Notes: generated by a model from the sequence alone, not told the origin. A DNA stretch of 64,000 bases from JBFXIE01 sp050176255 (GCF_050176255.1 NZ_JBFXIE010000006.1), one strand, 5' to 3'; shown: positions 19,011 to 28,059, numbered from the stretch's first letter. Translations and numbers: made by a program.

Positions 19011-19895
19011 TTATCGAAAATTATCAAAGAATGCGCTATCAATGTCATACACCGTGCGAGGACGCAGGCCCAACTCATATTTTCTGAACATTTCATATAG
19101 CTTCTCACCATCGACCAGCTCCACCGGATCAGCACCTGGTCGAATGGCTTCGTCCTTGGCGTTTTGAGAAAAATGGCTGGTCGTAAGAAAAATAGCCTTA
19201 TCAGCCCGCCCAGCCATTGCGCCGCGTAAGTCACGTATCTCTTTGGGCGGAACGGGAGCTACCCATTTTTTGCATTGGAAAACGACGTTGAAGCTCACCA
19301 GATCATTGACCTGCAAAACACCCACACCATCCACGCCACCATCGTTAGCGCGCCCTGTGACTTCCAGTCGATCAAATCCTGCAACACGCAGCAGGCGCAA
19401 ACACAGCCGCTCGAATCCACTCGCGGATAAAGACTGCAATACCGCTATAAATCGCTCGAACTCTTGGTCTTCATCAGACTGTTCAGAATCCTCTGGCTCA
19501 ACCGCAATATCTGCCTTTTCGGCTCCTTCTGGCGATTTTGTCTTTCTTGCTTTTGTGTGTTTTTGTTGTTCCCGCAAAAAAATTTCTAGCGATTGCTCCA
19601 CACTCAGGTGTGTCGCAGTTCCTTGCGGAGTTAACGTCCAGACCCCACGACGTTCTTTTTGTATTAACCCGGCCCACACAAGATATTGACGCGCCCAATA
19701 GACTTGATTGGCAAAGCGCTCCATCCCTGTTTTGAGCACTTCTTCTCTCTGCGATTGCGGTACTTTGCAAATGCGCCCCACGGCATCTACCGCTTCTTTG
19801 GGCGTCGCCGAACCACCGAGCTCGCGTAGTGCATCAAGCAGTGGTCCAAACCACTGCACAAACGTCGGCCCACTGCGTTGTTTTTTCTGTGTCAT
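19011..19895 (-). CDS. Mrr-type restriction endonuclease
   Basis: 294-residue predicted nuclease. The N-terminal region (about 9-92) is a winged-helix Mrr_N domain (TPKEAVDAV, LVWAGLIQKERRGVWTLTPQG). Residues about 157-280 form the Mrr catalytic domain of the PD-(D/E)xK fold: GFERLCLRLLR, Asp189 in GGVDG and the Gln207-x-Lys209 pair in FQCKKW. Enzymes of this family cleave modified DNA. No methyltransferase or specificity gene accompanies it, which fits a modification-dependent nuclease. The gene is visibly richer in A+T than its neighbours and interrupts the mutase-meaB order, so it was probably acquired. Confidence 0.85.
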   Translation of the reverse strand: MTQKKQRSGPTFVQWFGPLLDALRELGGSATPKEAVDAVGRICKVPQSQREEVLKTGMERFANQVYWARQYLVWAGLIQKERRGVWTLTPQGTATHLSVEQSLEIFLREQQKHTKARKTKSPEGAEKADIAVEPEDSEQSDEDQEFERFIAVLQSLSASGFERLCLRLLRVAGFDRLEVTGRANDGGVDGVGVLQVNDLVSFNVVFQCKKWVAPVPPKEIRDLRGAMAGRADKAIFLTTSHFSQNAKDEAIRPGADPVELVDGEKLYEMFRKYELGLRPRTVYDIDSAFFDNFR

Positions 19896-19922
19896 GCAGA
19901 TTTTTCCTAAACAGGCACAGCC

Positions 19923-20339
19923 TCAAAGAATCTCAAAACTGCGCCCATCAGGCAGTCGATAGCGCGAAAAATCACGCAGATCCACGGTAAAAATCCGCGT
20001 CACGCCGGTTTCGTTGGCCAGCCAATAAAGGGAAGCATCGGCCAGATCCATCTCGGTACGCGGCTGCTGGGTGTATTGCGTGATCCAGCTGCACATCTCC
20101 GGCAAATCTGCGCTGTCAAACGGATAGACCTGCACGGCCCCCGCAGCAACCCACTGCAGCAGTGCCACGCGATACCGAGGCCCGAGCAGATGGCTGGCCT
20201 CAGTGATGCAGGGCCAAGTGGTGTGCAGTTGAACAGGGGCGTCTGCCTCCAGCAACGCATGACGAAAATGCGCATGGAAGCGATCTTGCGGGTCAAACAA
20301 AGCCACCATGGGGCCTGCATCCATCAGGCAGACATTCAC
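19923..20339 (-). CDS. PIN-domain toxin (VapC-like)
   Basis: 138-residue PIN-domain ribonuclease. The acidic cluster expected for the active site is visible: Asp7 (LMDAGP), Glu47 (ITEASH), Asp98 (EMDLAD) and Asp120 (FTVDLRDF). Its ATG overlaps the stop of the ribbon-helix-helix gene by four bases, the usual antitoxin-toxin arrangement. The substrate is probably RNA, but which RNA cannot be told. Confidence 0.82.
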   Translation of the reverse strand: MNVCLMDAGPMVALFDPQDRFHAHFRHALLEADAPVQLHTTWPCITEASHLLGPRYRVALLQWVAAGAVQVYPFDSADLPEMCSWITQYTQQPRTEMDLADASLYWLANETGVTRIFTVDLRDFSRYRLPDGRSFEIL

Positions 20340-20638
20340 TTTTTTGCCTTTTGCGCAAGATACTCGGCAAATTCTTCTTGCTGGCGTGCGTAGGTAGCCC
20401 GCAGGCTTTGGCGCAAAGCCGCTTGATACGAGGGCAAATCATCATCGGCTGCGCCTTTCCCGATACGGTGGTGCGCAACCTCCTCCATCACCTGGGCGTA
20501 AAGCTGCGCCGGGTCTTTGCGCCCCAGCGCGCGCTCCACAGCCCTGATGATGAATTGCGACTTGCTCACGCCCTGGCGCCTGGCAGCTTGCTCCAGCTCC
20601 TTTTCCAGCAAGGGGTCCATGCGAACGGATACAGCCAT
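20336..20638 (-). CDS. Ribbon-helix-helix antitoxin (VapB-like)
   Basis: 100-residue protein. The first 45 residues (VSVRMDPLLEKELEQAARRQ, then SKSQFIIRAVERAL) form a CopG/Arc-type ribbon-helix-helix DNA-binding domain; the remainder is a helical tail that should wrap the toxin. It precedes the PIN-domain gene with a four-base overlap and probably autorepresses the pair. It starts about 50 bases downstream of the methylmalonyl-CoA mutase stop. Confidence 0.8.
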   Translation of the reverse strand: MAVSVRMDPLLEKELEQAARRQGVSKSQFIIRAVERALGRKDPAQLYAQVMEEVAHHRIGKGAADDDLPSYQAALRQSLRATYARQQEEFAEYLAQKAKK

Positions 20639-20687
20639 GACGCACTCCTGATTGAATTGCAGTATTACTGTATTTCAACCACACCCA

Positions 20688-22847
20688 TCAGCCAAGCGCC
20701 TTGCGAATCTGCTCCAGCACATCCTTGGCGCTGGCCGGAATCGGCGTGCCGGGGCCATAGATGCCCTTCACGCCCGCTTCGTACAGCTGCTCGTAGTCCT
20801 GCACCGGAATCACACCGCCGACAAACACGATGATGTCGTCGGCGCCCTGGTCTTTCAAAGACTGGATGATGGCCGGCACCAGCGTTTTGTGGCCTGCCGC
20901 CAGGGTCGAAACACCCACGGCGTGCACGTCGTTCTCGATGGCCTGGCGGGCGCATTCCTCGGGCGTCTGGAACAGCGGGCCCATGTCCACGTCAAAACCC
21001 AAATCTGCAAAGGCCGTGGCCACCACTTTGGCGCCGCGGTCGTGGCCGTCCTGGCCCAGTTTGGCGATCATCACGCGCGGGCGGCGGCCCTGCTCTTCGG
21101 CGAATGCGTTGATTTCGTCCTTGAGCTTGTCCCAGCCCTCGGCGGAGTCGTAGGCGGCTGCGTACACACCGGTCACCTTTTGCGTGTCGGCGCGGTGACG
21201 GCCAAACACCTTTTCGAGCGCGTCCGACACTTCGCCCACCGTGGCGCGCAGGCGCACGGCATTGATGGACAGCTCCAGCAGGTTGCCATCGCCGCTTTCT
21301 GCTGCAAAAGTGAGAGCATCCAGCGCTTGCTGCACCTGCGCTGTATCGCGTTTGGCCTTGATATTGTTCAGGCGCGCAATCTGGCCGTCGCGCACCTTGA
21401 CGTTGTCAATTTGCAGAATATCGACCGGGTCTTCCTTGGCCAGCTTGTATTTGTTGACGCCAACGATGACCTCTTTGCCCGAGTCGATGCGCGCCTGCTT
21501 TTCGGCGGCGGCGGCCTCGATTTTCAGCTTGGCCCAGCCGCTGTCCACCGCCTGCGTCATGCCGCCCATGGCCTCGACTTCTTCGATGATCTTCCAGGCG
21601 GCGTCGGCCATGTCCTGGGTCAGCTTTTCCATCATGTAGCTGCCCGCCCAGGGGTCGATCACGTTGGTGATGTGGGTTTCTTCTTGAATGATGAGCTGCG
21701 TGTTGCGCGCAATGCGCGCCGAAAACTCGGTGGGCAGCGCGATGGCTTCGTCCAGCGCGTTGGTGTGCAGGCTTTGCGTGCCGCCAAACACCGCCGCCAT
21801 GGCCTCGATGGTGGTGCGCACCACGTTGTTGTAGGGGTCTTGCTCGGTCAGGCTCCAGCCGCTGGTCTGGCAGTGGGTGCGCAGCATCAGGCTCTTGGGG
21901 TTCCTGGCGTTGAAGCCCTTCATGATGCGGCACCACAGCAGGCGCGCGGCGCGCATCTTGGCGATCTCCAGGTAGAAGTTCATGCCGATCGCCCAGAAAA
22001 ACGACAGGCGGCCGGCAAACTCATCCACGTCCATGCCCTTGGCGATGGCGGTCTTCACGTACTCTTTGCCGTCGGCCAGGGTGAAGGCGAGCTCCAGCGC
22101 CTGGTTGGCGCCGGCTTCCTGCATGTGGTAGCCGCTGATCGAGATCGAGTTGAACTTGGGCATGTTCTTGCTCGTGTACTCGATGATGTCGCCGATGATT
22201 TTCATCGACGGCTTGGGCGGATAGATGTAGGTGTTGCGGACCATGAACTCCTTGAGGATGTCGTTCTGGATAGTCCCGGACAGCTTGTCCTGCGAAACGC
22301 CCTGCTCTTCGGCTGCCACCACATAGCCCGCCAGCACTGGCAGCACGGCGCCGTTCATGGTCATGGATACGCTCACCTTGTCCAGCGGAATGCCGTCGAA
22401 CAGGATTTTCATGTCCTCCACGCTGTCGATGGCAACGCCCGCCTTGCCGACGTCGCCGGTCACGCGCGGGTGGTCGCTGTCGTAACCCCGGTGCGTGGCC
22501 AGGTCAAACGCCACGGACACGCCCTGCCCGCCAGCGGCCAGTGCCTTGCGGTAGAAGGCGTTGGATTCTTCGGCCGTGGAAAAACCGGCGTACTGGCGAA
22601 TGGTCCAGGGGCGCACCGCATACATGGTGGCCTGCGGGCCGCGCAGATAGGGCTCAAAGCCGGGCAGCGTGTTGGTATAGGGCAGGTCGGCGGTGTCCTG
22701 CGCCGTGTACAGCGGCTTGACGGTGATGCCGTCGGGCGTCGTCCAGTTCAGTGCGTCCAGATTGCCCCCGGGGGCCGATTTGGCTGCTGCCTTGGTCCAG
22801 GCGTTGAAGTCGGCGGTCTGAAAAAGAGAATCGGGTTGGCTGCTCAT
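20688..22847 (-). CDS. mcm: Methylmalonyl-CoA mutase, single-chain
   Basis: 719-residue adenosylcobalamin enzyme converting (R)-methylmalonyl-CoA to succinyl-CoA. The catalytic barrel is in the first about 550 residues (YAGFSTAEESNAFYRKALAA, AFDLATHRGYDSDHPRV). The C-terminal B12-binding domain carries the base-off motif DGHDRG within AKLGQDGHDRGAK and the GG of VFVGGVIP. Start at 22847 (MSSQPDSLF); the frame extends further upstream, but those residues are not like the family. It heads the propionate block and is divergent from the GntR regulator. The B12 chaperone gene meaB is separated from it by three inserted genes. Confidence 0.95.
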   Translation of the reverse strand: MSSQPDSLFQTADFNAWTKAAAKSAPGGNLDALNWTTPDGITVKPLYTAQDTADLPYTNTLPGFEPYLRGPQATMYAVRPWTIRQYAGFSTAEESNAFYRKALAAGGQGVSVAFDLATHRGYDSDHPRVTGDVGKAGVAIDSVEDMKILFDGIPLDKVSVSMTMNGAVLPVLAGYVVAAEEQGVSQDKLSGTIQNDILKEFMVRNTYIYPPKPSMKIIGDIIEYTSKNMPKFNSISISGYHMQEAGANQALELAFTLADGKEYVKTAIAKGMDVDEFAGRLSFFWAIGMNFYLEIAKMRAARLLWCRIMKGFNARNPKSLMLRTHCQTSGWSLTEQDPYNNVVRTTIEAMAAVFGGTQSLHTNALDEAIALPTEFSARIARNTQLIIQEETHITNVIDPWAGSYMMEKLTQDMADAAWKIIEEVEAMGGMTQAVDSGWAKLKIEAAAAEKQARIDSGKEVIVGVNKYKLAKEDPVDILQIDNVKVRDGQIARLNNIKAKRDTAQVQQALDALTFAAESGDGNLLELSINAVRLRATVGEVSDALEKVFGRHRADTQKVTGVYAAAYDSAEGWDKLKDEINAFAEEQGRRPRVMIAKLGQDGHDRGAKVVATAFADLGFDVDMGPLFQTPEECARQAIENDVHAVGVSTLAAGHKTLVPAIIQSLKDQGADDIIVFVGGVIPVQDYEQLYEAGVKGIYGPGTPIPASAKDVLEQIRKALG

Positions 22848-22929
22848 GGATGGACGCTTTCGCAAAGGGCAAGAAGGGGTGGTTGTCCACGCTGCTTTTC
22901 GCAAGTGCGCGGGAGTTTACCCGAACTGT

Positions 22930-22940
22930 AATTATTAATT
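22930..22940. promoter_or_regulatory. AT-rich palindrome in the gntR-mcm intergenic region
   Basis: AATTA-T-TAATT, a perfect dyad with a one-base centre, 28 bases before the gntR ATG and about 83 bases before the mcm start on the other strand. Position and symmetry fit an operator for the divergent GntR regulator; there is no experimental support. Confidence 0.4.
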
Positions 22941-22968
22941 CTTAGTTTTTTTACGCTACATTGCGCGC

Positions 22969-23604
22969 ATGTCCGGCGTCACCCTCACCCCCCGCGCACT
23001 CTACGAGCAGGTCGCAGAACAGCTGCGTCAGCGCATCTTTCGGCGCGAGCTGGAGCCCGGCAGCTGGATTGACGAACTGAAGATTGCCGAGGAGTTCGGC
23101 ATCAGCCGCACACCGCTGCGCGAGGCGCTAAAGGTGCTGGCGGCCGAGGGCCTGGTCACCATGAAGGTGCGCCGCGGCGCCTATGTGACCGAGATGTCCG
23201 ACAAGGACCTGCACGACGTGTACCACCTGCTCAGTCTGCTGGAGAGCGATGCCGCGGGCGTGGTGGCCGCGCGCGCCACGCCGCAGCAGCTGGACGAGCT
23301 GCAGCAGTTGCACGCCGAACTGGCTGCCGCCGTGGGCGACCGCGACCGCTTTTTTGCGCTCAACGAGCGCATCCACATGCGCCTGCTGGAGATGGCCGAC
23401 AACCGCTGGCGCAGCCAGATGGTGGCCGACCTGCGCAAGGTGATGAAGCTCAACCGCCACAACTCGCTGCTCAAGCAGGGGCGCATCGAGGACTCGCTGG
23501 CCGAGCACCATGCTGTGCTGGCCGCGCTGCAGGCACGCAATCCGCAGGCCACCGTGGCCGCCATGCAGGCGCACTTTGCGCACGGGCTGGAGGCGGCCGC
23601 GTGA
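22969..23604 (+). CDS. GntR-family regulator (FCD/FadR subgroup)
   Basis: 211-residue transcription factor. The winged-helix domain (about 8-75) contains IAEEFGISRTPLREALKVLAAEGLV, the GntR recognition region. Residues about 85-205 are an all-helical FCD ligand-binding domain with conserved metal-site residues (an Asp/Glu-rich HDVYHLLSLLES, then ERIHMRLLE and AEHHAVLAAL). FCD domains bind small carboxylic acids. The gene diverges from mcm, so I infer control of the propionyl/methylmalonyl-CoA block by a pathway intermediate. Confidence 0.88.
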   Translation: MSGVTLTPRALYEQVAEQLRQRIFRRELEPGSWIDELKIAEEFGISRTPLREALKVLAAEGLVTMKVRRGAYVTEMSDKDLHDVYHLLSLLESDAAGVVAARATPQQLDELQQLHAELAAAVGDRDRFFALNERIHMRLLEMADNRWRSQMVADLRKVMKLNRHNSLLKQGRIEDSLAEHHAVLAALQARNPQATVAAMQAHFAHGLEAAA

Positions 23605-23640
23605 CCGCGGCGAACCGTCGCATGCACCACGACACTCTCA

Positions 23641-23690
23641 TTTTGATAGCTTCCAGCGCTCATTAAACAAGGGCTGCAGGCCAAAATGGC
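23641..23690 (+). repeat. Dispersed REP-like repeat, copy 5
   Basis: One of the best copies: TTTTGATAGCTTCCAGCGCT, then AACAAGGGCTGCAGGCC and AAAAT. The stem halves CAGC (23654-23657) and GCTG (23673-23676) pair, whereas other copies have TAGC/GCTA. Lies between gntR and dusA. Confidence 0.8.
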
Positions 23691-23783
23691 TTAAATCCCG
23701 CAAGCACCCGTCCGGCTCCATAAACTGGGACAATACCGCCCCTCGCGCAGTCCCGCGCAGCCCTTTCCTTCATCCAGACGCCC

Positions 23784-24806
23784 GTGCCAGCCACGCCCTC
23801 CCCCTCCCCGCACAGTCCGTGGCGCATGTCCGTTGCGCCGATGATGGACTGGACCGACAAACACTGTCGCTACCTGCACCGCCTGCTGTCGCGCCACGCC
23901 CTGCTCTACACCGAGATGGTGACCACCGGCGCGCTACTGCACGGCGACGTGCAGCGCCACCTGCGTTTTGACGCCGCCGAGCACCCCGTGGCGCTGCAAC
24001 TGGGTGGCAGCGAGCCGGCCGACCTGGCGCACAGCGCTCGTCTGGGCGCGCAGTGGGGCTACGACGAGATCAACCTCAACTGCGGCTGCCCCAGCGAGCG
24101 CGTACAGCGCGGCGCATTCGGCGCCTGTCTGATGAACGAGCCGCAACTGGTGGCCGACTGCGTGAAGGCCATGGTCGATGTGGTGGATCTGCCGGTCACC
24201 GTCAAGCACCGCATCGGCATTGACAACAACGAAGACTACGGCTTTGTGCGCGACTTTGTGGGCACGGTGGCCGATGCCGGCTGCCGCGTGTTCATCGTGC
24301 ATGCGCGCAATGCCTGGCTCAAGGGCCTGTCGCCCAAGGAAAACCGCGAGATCCCGCCGCTGCGCTACGACGTGGCGGCGCGGCTGAAGGCCGACTTTGC
24401 GCACCTGACCATTGCCATCAACGGCGGCTTCAAGACCGATGCGCCGGTACTGCAGCAGCTGGCGCAGGTCGATGGCGTGATGGTGGGCCGCGAGGCTTAT
24501 CACAACCCCTGGTGGCTGGCGCGCTGGGATGAACTGTTCTTTGGCGCCGCGCCCGGCACGCTCACGCGCGAGCAGGTCGAAGAAGACATGGTGGCCTACA
24601 TGGAGCGCGAGGCCGCCGCCCACGGCACGCACTGGTACGCGGTGGCCCGCCACATGCTGGGCCTGCGCAACGGCCTTGCCGGCGCGCGCCGCTGGCGCCA
24701 GGTGTGGAGCGACCACCGCCTCAAGCACCTGCCCGCGCGCGAGGTGATGGCGCTGGCGCGCGCCAAGCCGGGTGTCGCGCTGCAGGAATCGGTCAGCCTG
24801 TTTTGA
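23784..24806 (+). CDS. dusA: tRNA-dihydrouridine(20/20a) synthase
   Basis: 340-residue flavoenzyme reducing uridine 20/20a in the tRNA D-loop with NADPH. SVAPMMDWTDKHCRY opens the FMN barrel, the catalytic cysteine lies in NLNCGCPSERVQRGAFGACLM-type sequence, and HARNAWLKGLSPKENR and the phosphate loop INGGFKT follow, all DusA-specific. The start is GTG at 23784. The 3' end overlaps the convergent cyclase/phosphodiesterase gene by 14 bases. Confidence 0.95.
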   Translation: MPATPSPSPHSPWRMSVAPMMDWTDKHCRYLHRLLSRHALLYTEMVTTGALLHGDVQRHLRFDAAEHPVALQLGGSEPADLAHSARLGAQWGYDEINLNCGCPSERVQRGAFGACLMNEPQLVADCVKAMVDVVDLPVTVKHRIGIDNNEDYGFVRDFVGTVADAGCRVFIVHARNAWLKGLSPKENREIPPLRYDVAARLKADFAHLTIAINGGFKTDAPVLQQLAQVDGVMVGREAYHNPWWLARWDELFFGAAPGTLTREQVEEDMVAYMEREAAAHGTHWYAVARHMLGLRNGLAGARRWRQVWSDHRLKHLPAREVMALARAKPGVALQESVSLF

Positions 24807-27564
24807 GGCCGTCCAGCCAGTCCTGCAGCGGCTGCGGCCGCCCGAACAGGTAGCCCTGAAGCCCGTCGCAGTGGTGAGCGATGAGAAAGTCCGCCTGCTG
24901 GCGCGTCTCCACCCCTTCGGCCACCACGCGCAGACGCAGGTGGCGCGCTACTGACAAGATGGCCTGCACGATGGCCGCATCGTTGCCGTCAAGTGGCGCA
25001 TCCTGCACAAAGCTGCGGTCGATCTTGAGCTCGTACAGCGGCAACCGCTTGAGGTAGGCCAGGCTGGAGTAGCCGGTGCCAAAGTCGTCGATGGAAAACC
25101 GCACGCCCAGCGCCACCAGTTCGTGCATGCGGCTGGCCGTGTCCTGCCAGTTTTCGACCAGCAGGCTCTCGGTGACCTCCAGGGTCAGCAGCTCGGCCGG
25201 CGCGCCGGTGTCGGCCAGGGTGCGGCGCACCTGATCGACAAAATCGGCCTGCCGGAACTGGCTCGGGCTCACGTTGACCGAGATGGACAGGGCAAGGCCC
25301 TGACCCTGCAGCCGGGCCAGCGCGGTGCAGGCCTGGTGGATCACGCGCGCGCCCATGCGCGCGATCAGGCCCGATGCCTCGGCCACGGCGATGAACTGCT
25401 GTGGCGGCACCCAGCCACGCTGCGAATGGCTCCAGCGCAGCAGCAGCTCTGCGCCAATGGGCCGGCCCGCGGCATCGACCTGTGGCTGGGCATAGACCTG
25501 CAGAGCGTCGCGTTCCACCGCATCCTTGAGGTCTTGCTCCAGTGCCAGGCGCTCCTGGGCCTGCGTATGCATGTCCTGCTCGAAAAAGCACACCTGGTTG
25601 CGCCCCAGTTCCTTGGCGCGAAACATCGCCGTGTCGGCTTCACGCAGCAGATCATGCACTCCCTCGGCCGCCCTGGGAAACAGCGTCACACCGATGCTGG
25701 CGGTGCTGCCGTAGCGGGTGCCGTCCACTTCGTAGGGCGCCTGCAGACTCTCGCGCAGGCTCTGGGCGCGCAGCAGGGCCTGCTGGCGCGCGGCGGCGGG
25801 CTCAGTGCCCAGCCGCGGAACCAGCATCACGAACTCGTCGCCGCCCAGTCGCGCCACGGTGTCGTGCCCGTCGGCTGCCGCCCGCAGGCGGCTGGCGGCC
25901 TGCTCGAGCATGCTGTCGCCCACACCGTGGCCGCGTGCGTCGTTGATCTGCTTGAAGTTGTCCAGGTCAATGTAGAACAGCCCGCCCAGCCAGCCGCCGC
26001 GGCGCGCATCCAGCAAAGCCGTGTGCATGTGCTGCATCAGCAGCCGGCGGTTGAACAGGCCCGTCAGCGCATCGAAATAAGCCAGCCGGTGCATTGCGGT
26101 CTCGGCCTCGTGGCGGCGGGTCACGTCGCGCGCCAGGGCGATGAAGTGCGGCGCAGCGCCAGGCGCGAGCCTGCGGCTGTCCTTGCGCGCCACAGACAGC
26201 TCGAACCAGTGCTCGACGCCCTGCAGCTTCAGGCAATACTGGCGCCCCTCGGAGTAGCCATGCTCTCCCGCCTCCGCCAGGGCAGCCATGCATTCGGCAG
26301 CGGCCGGCGGTGGCAGTACGTCGGCCAGCACCCGGCCCACCAACATGGGCGCGGCCACACCGGCCTGATAGGTGCGCGCTGAGCGGTAATGGTGCACCAG
26401 GCCGTTGGCATCCACCTCGAACAGCAAGTCCGGCACCGCGTTGAGCGTACCCTCCAGCTCGTCACGTGCGCGCCGCAGCTGGCGCGTCATCTTGTACGCC
26501 AGGCTCATGGCGCGCCGGCGTGCGTTGACCTGCCAGCCCACAAACCAGCTGGCCAGCAGACTCAATGCCACGCCCAGCAGGGCCACCATGTGATGGGTAA
26601 AGCTTTCAAAGCGCTGCTCGAATGCAGGCAGCGGGTACAGCACTAGCGTCCAGCGCCGCCCGCCTACATCCAGGCTGCGCACGGATTCCAGACCGCCGTT
26701 GACGGCATGCGGCGCATAGTCCACATGCGACGCAAACAGGCTCACGCCGCCTGCGACCGATGGGCCGTCGTGGATCGCCAACGCCAGGTCGGTGTCGAAC
26801 TCGTGCGCCAGCCCCCGGATCACGTCCGCAAGCCGAAACGACGCGGCCACCCAGCCCACGATGGTGCTGCGGCGCTGGGCGACGGTGTCTGGCGGCTGAT
26901 GCGTGGCGTAGATTGGCATGTACATGACCAGCAGCCCCGCGTCCTCGGGGTTCAGCGCGTCGCCCTCGTGCCACAGCGGCCCTGACAGCGCCATGACGCC
27001 AGAGTCTCGGGCGCGCTCAAGCGCGTGGCGTTGCTCGGGGTGCGCCAATGCGTCGTGGCCCAGCCTGCGACTGTTGTCAAGCGTCATGGGCTCGATATGG
27101 GTCACCGGCGCATGCTGAGCGCGCTCTTGCGCTGGTCTCACGTGGTAATCCGTCAGGCCCAGACTGCGCATGATTGCCTCATGCCCGGCCACGTCCGTCC
27201 ACGGCACGTTGGCCAGCAGCGAAATAGCGTGCAGGCCCGGGCGGGTCTGGGGCAGATTCAGCGCCTTGACATAGGAGCGAAATTCCTGCGGGTGGATGCT
27301 GTGCGATCCCTCGTAGTAGCCTTTGACGCCGCGCAGTACAAGTTCATAGGCGGCTATGCGATCCGAAAGATTGGAGACCACCCGGTCAACTGCCACGCCA
27401 AAGGTCTGCAGGCGGCGCTCGTGCCGCACCTGCTCCACGTTGTTCCAGACGAAATAGGTGGCGATCAGCAATGCGCCCGCCAGCAACGGTGCAACGATCA
27501 TGCCTGCAGACCACAGAGTCGGGCGATGCTGGAAGTCCGGGTGGATGGCCGCTTCAGTATTCAT
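24793..27564 (-). CDS. CHASE-PAS-GGDEF-EAL cyclic di-GMP protein
   Basis: 923-residue membrane signalling protein. Order: transmembrane helix about 19-41, periplasmic CHASE-type sensor about 70-290, second helix about 320-345, PAS about 365-480, GGDEF about 490-650 with intact RLGGDEF, and EAL about 665-915. The EAL signature is present as GAELLLRW, and the metal/loop-6 motif DDFGTGYSSLAYLK is intact, so the phosphodiesterase is probably active. The inhibitory RxxD before GGDEF is degenerate (DGHD). It should turn an extracytoplasmic signal into a change in c-di-GMP; the net sign cannot be predicted. Convergent with dusA. Confidence 0.92.
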   Translation of the reverse strand: MNTEAAIHPDFQHRPTLWSAGMIVAPLLAGALLIATYFVWNNVEQVRHERRLQTFGVAVDRVVSNLSDRIAAYELVLRGVKGYYEGSHSIHPQEFRSYVKALNLPQTRPGLHAISLLANVPWTDVAGHEAIMRSLGLTDYHVRPAQERAQHAPVTHIEPMTLDNSRRLGHDALAHPEQRHALERARDSGVMALSGPLWHEGDALNPEDAGLLVMYMPIYATHQPPDTVAQRRSTIVGWVAASFRLADVIRGLAHEFDTDLALAIHDGPSVAGGVSLFASHVDYAPHAVNGGLESVRSLDVGGRRWTLVLYPLPAFEQRFESFTHHMVALLGVALSLLASWFVGWQVNARRRAMSLAYKMTRQLRRARDELEGTLNAVPDLLFEVDANGLVHHYRSARTYQAGVAAPMLVGRVLADVLPPPAAAECMAALAEAGEHGYSEGRQYCLKLQGVEHWFELSVARKDSRRLAPGAAPHFIALARDVTRRHEAETAMHRLAYFDALTGLFNRRLLMQHMHTALLDARRGGWLGGLFYIDLDNFKQINDARGHGVGDSMLEQAASRLRAAADGHDTVARLGGDEFVMLVPRLGTEPAAARQQALLRAQSLRESLQAPYEVDGTRYGSTASIGVTLFPRAAEGVHDLLREADTAMFRAKELGRNQVCFFEQDMHTQAQERLALEQDLKDAVERDALQVYAQPQVDAAGRPIGAELLLRWSHSQRGWVPPQQFIAVAEASGLIARMGARVIHQACTALARLQGQGLALSISVNVSPSQFRQADFVDQVRRTLADTGAPAELLTLEVTESLLVENWQDTASRMHELVALGVRFSIDDFGTGYSSLAYLKRLPLYELKIDRSFVQDAPLDGNDAAIVQAILSVARHLRLRVVAEGVETRQQADFLIAHHCDGLQGYLFGRPQPLQDWLDGLKTG

Positions 27565-28059
27565 TCATGAGCAAGGTTGGCACAGCCCCGTGTTTCAGGG
27601 CAATAGGTAGGCTCCACACTTGCAGCCATGGCAATGCCGCAGTCACTGCCGTGGCTGGGGATCAACAAGTTGCACTTGCCCGACATCTTCGCGACCACGG
27701 CCAGGACTCGAGAGCCCCTTGCCACGGCGGCCCGGGCGCAACCCCGGATTCCACCCGATTTTCCTGACTTGCCGCGGCCTGCAGCAGTGCCGCAGGCCGT
27801 CACGCGAACTTGCGGCACAAAGCGGCATGCGTGGAACATGCTCGGTACCGGCACGTCATGACTGCTCAAAAAACCGATGCGGGAACATCGCTCAAAACAG
27901 GTGCCAGACACGAATTTTCGGGTGTAAGGTGCTATCAAATCATTGCTTGGAACCAATCAAATCGTGTCACATACGCGACACGACGTGCGTAGTAGCACGG
28001 CAAGCATGAACTGGCGACTGCTGTTATATTGCACTGCAACATAACCCTGGATCGATGCC
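27565..28059. other. 495-bp intergenic region upstream of phaZ
   Basis: No convincing gene. It contains two mutually overlapping inverted repeats at 27775-27799 (CGGCCTGC/GCAGGCCG) and 27787-27818 (GTGCCGCA/TGCGGCAC), which cannot form at the same time. The phaZ promoter should lie in the last 100 bases, where a TTGCA-C-TGCAA palindrome occurs. Confidence 0.5.
28029..28039. promoter_or_regulatory. Palindrome TTGCA-C-TGCAA before phaZ
   Basis: Perfect five-base arms around one base, 20 bases upstream of the phaZ ATG. The TGC/GCA-rich form recalls operators of the PHA regulator PhaR, so it is a candidate site coupling phaZ to polymer status. Inference only. Confidence 0.4.

Noticed and set aside
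19011..20638. A complete restriction-modification or BREX/DISARM-type defence system
   Set aside because: Only an Mrr-type nuclease and a toxin-antitoxin pair are present; there is no methyltransferase, helicase or specificity gene.
21301..21350. Repeat-like GCATCCAGCGCTTG inside methylmalonyl-CoA mutase
   Set aside because: The encoded residues (AQVQQALDAL) fit the normal family sequence without any length change, so the similarity is probably chance or codon use.
20652..22931. 759-codon open frame on the plus strand
   Set aside because: Antisense to methylmalonyl-CoA mutase.
27561..27956. 131-codon minus-strand frame in the phaZ upstream region
   Set aside because: No ribosome site, odd composition and no family resemblance; treated as non-coding.
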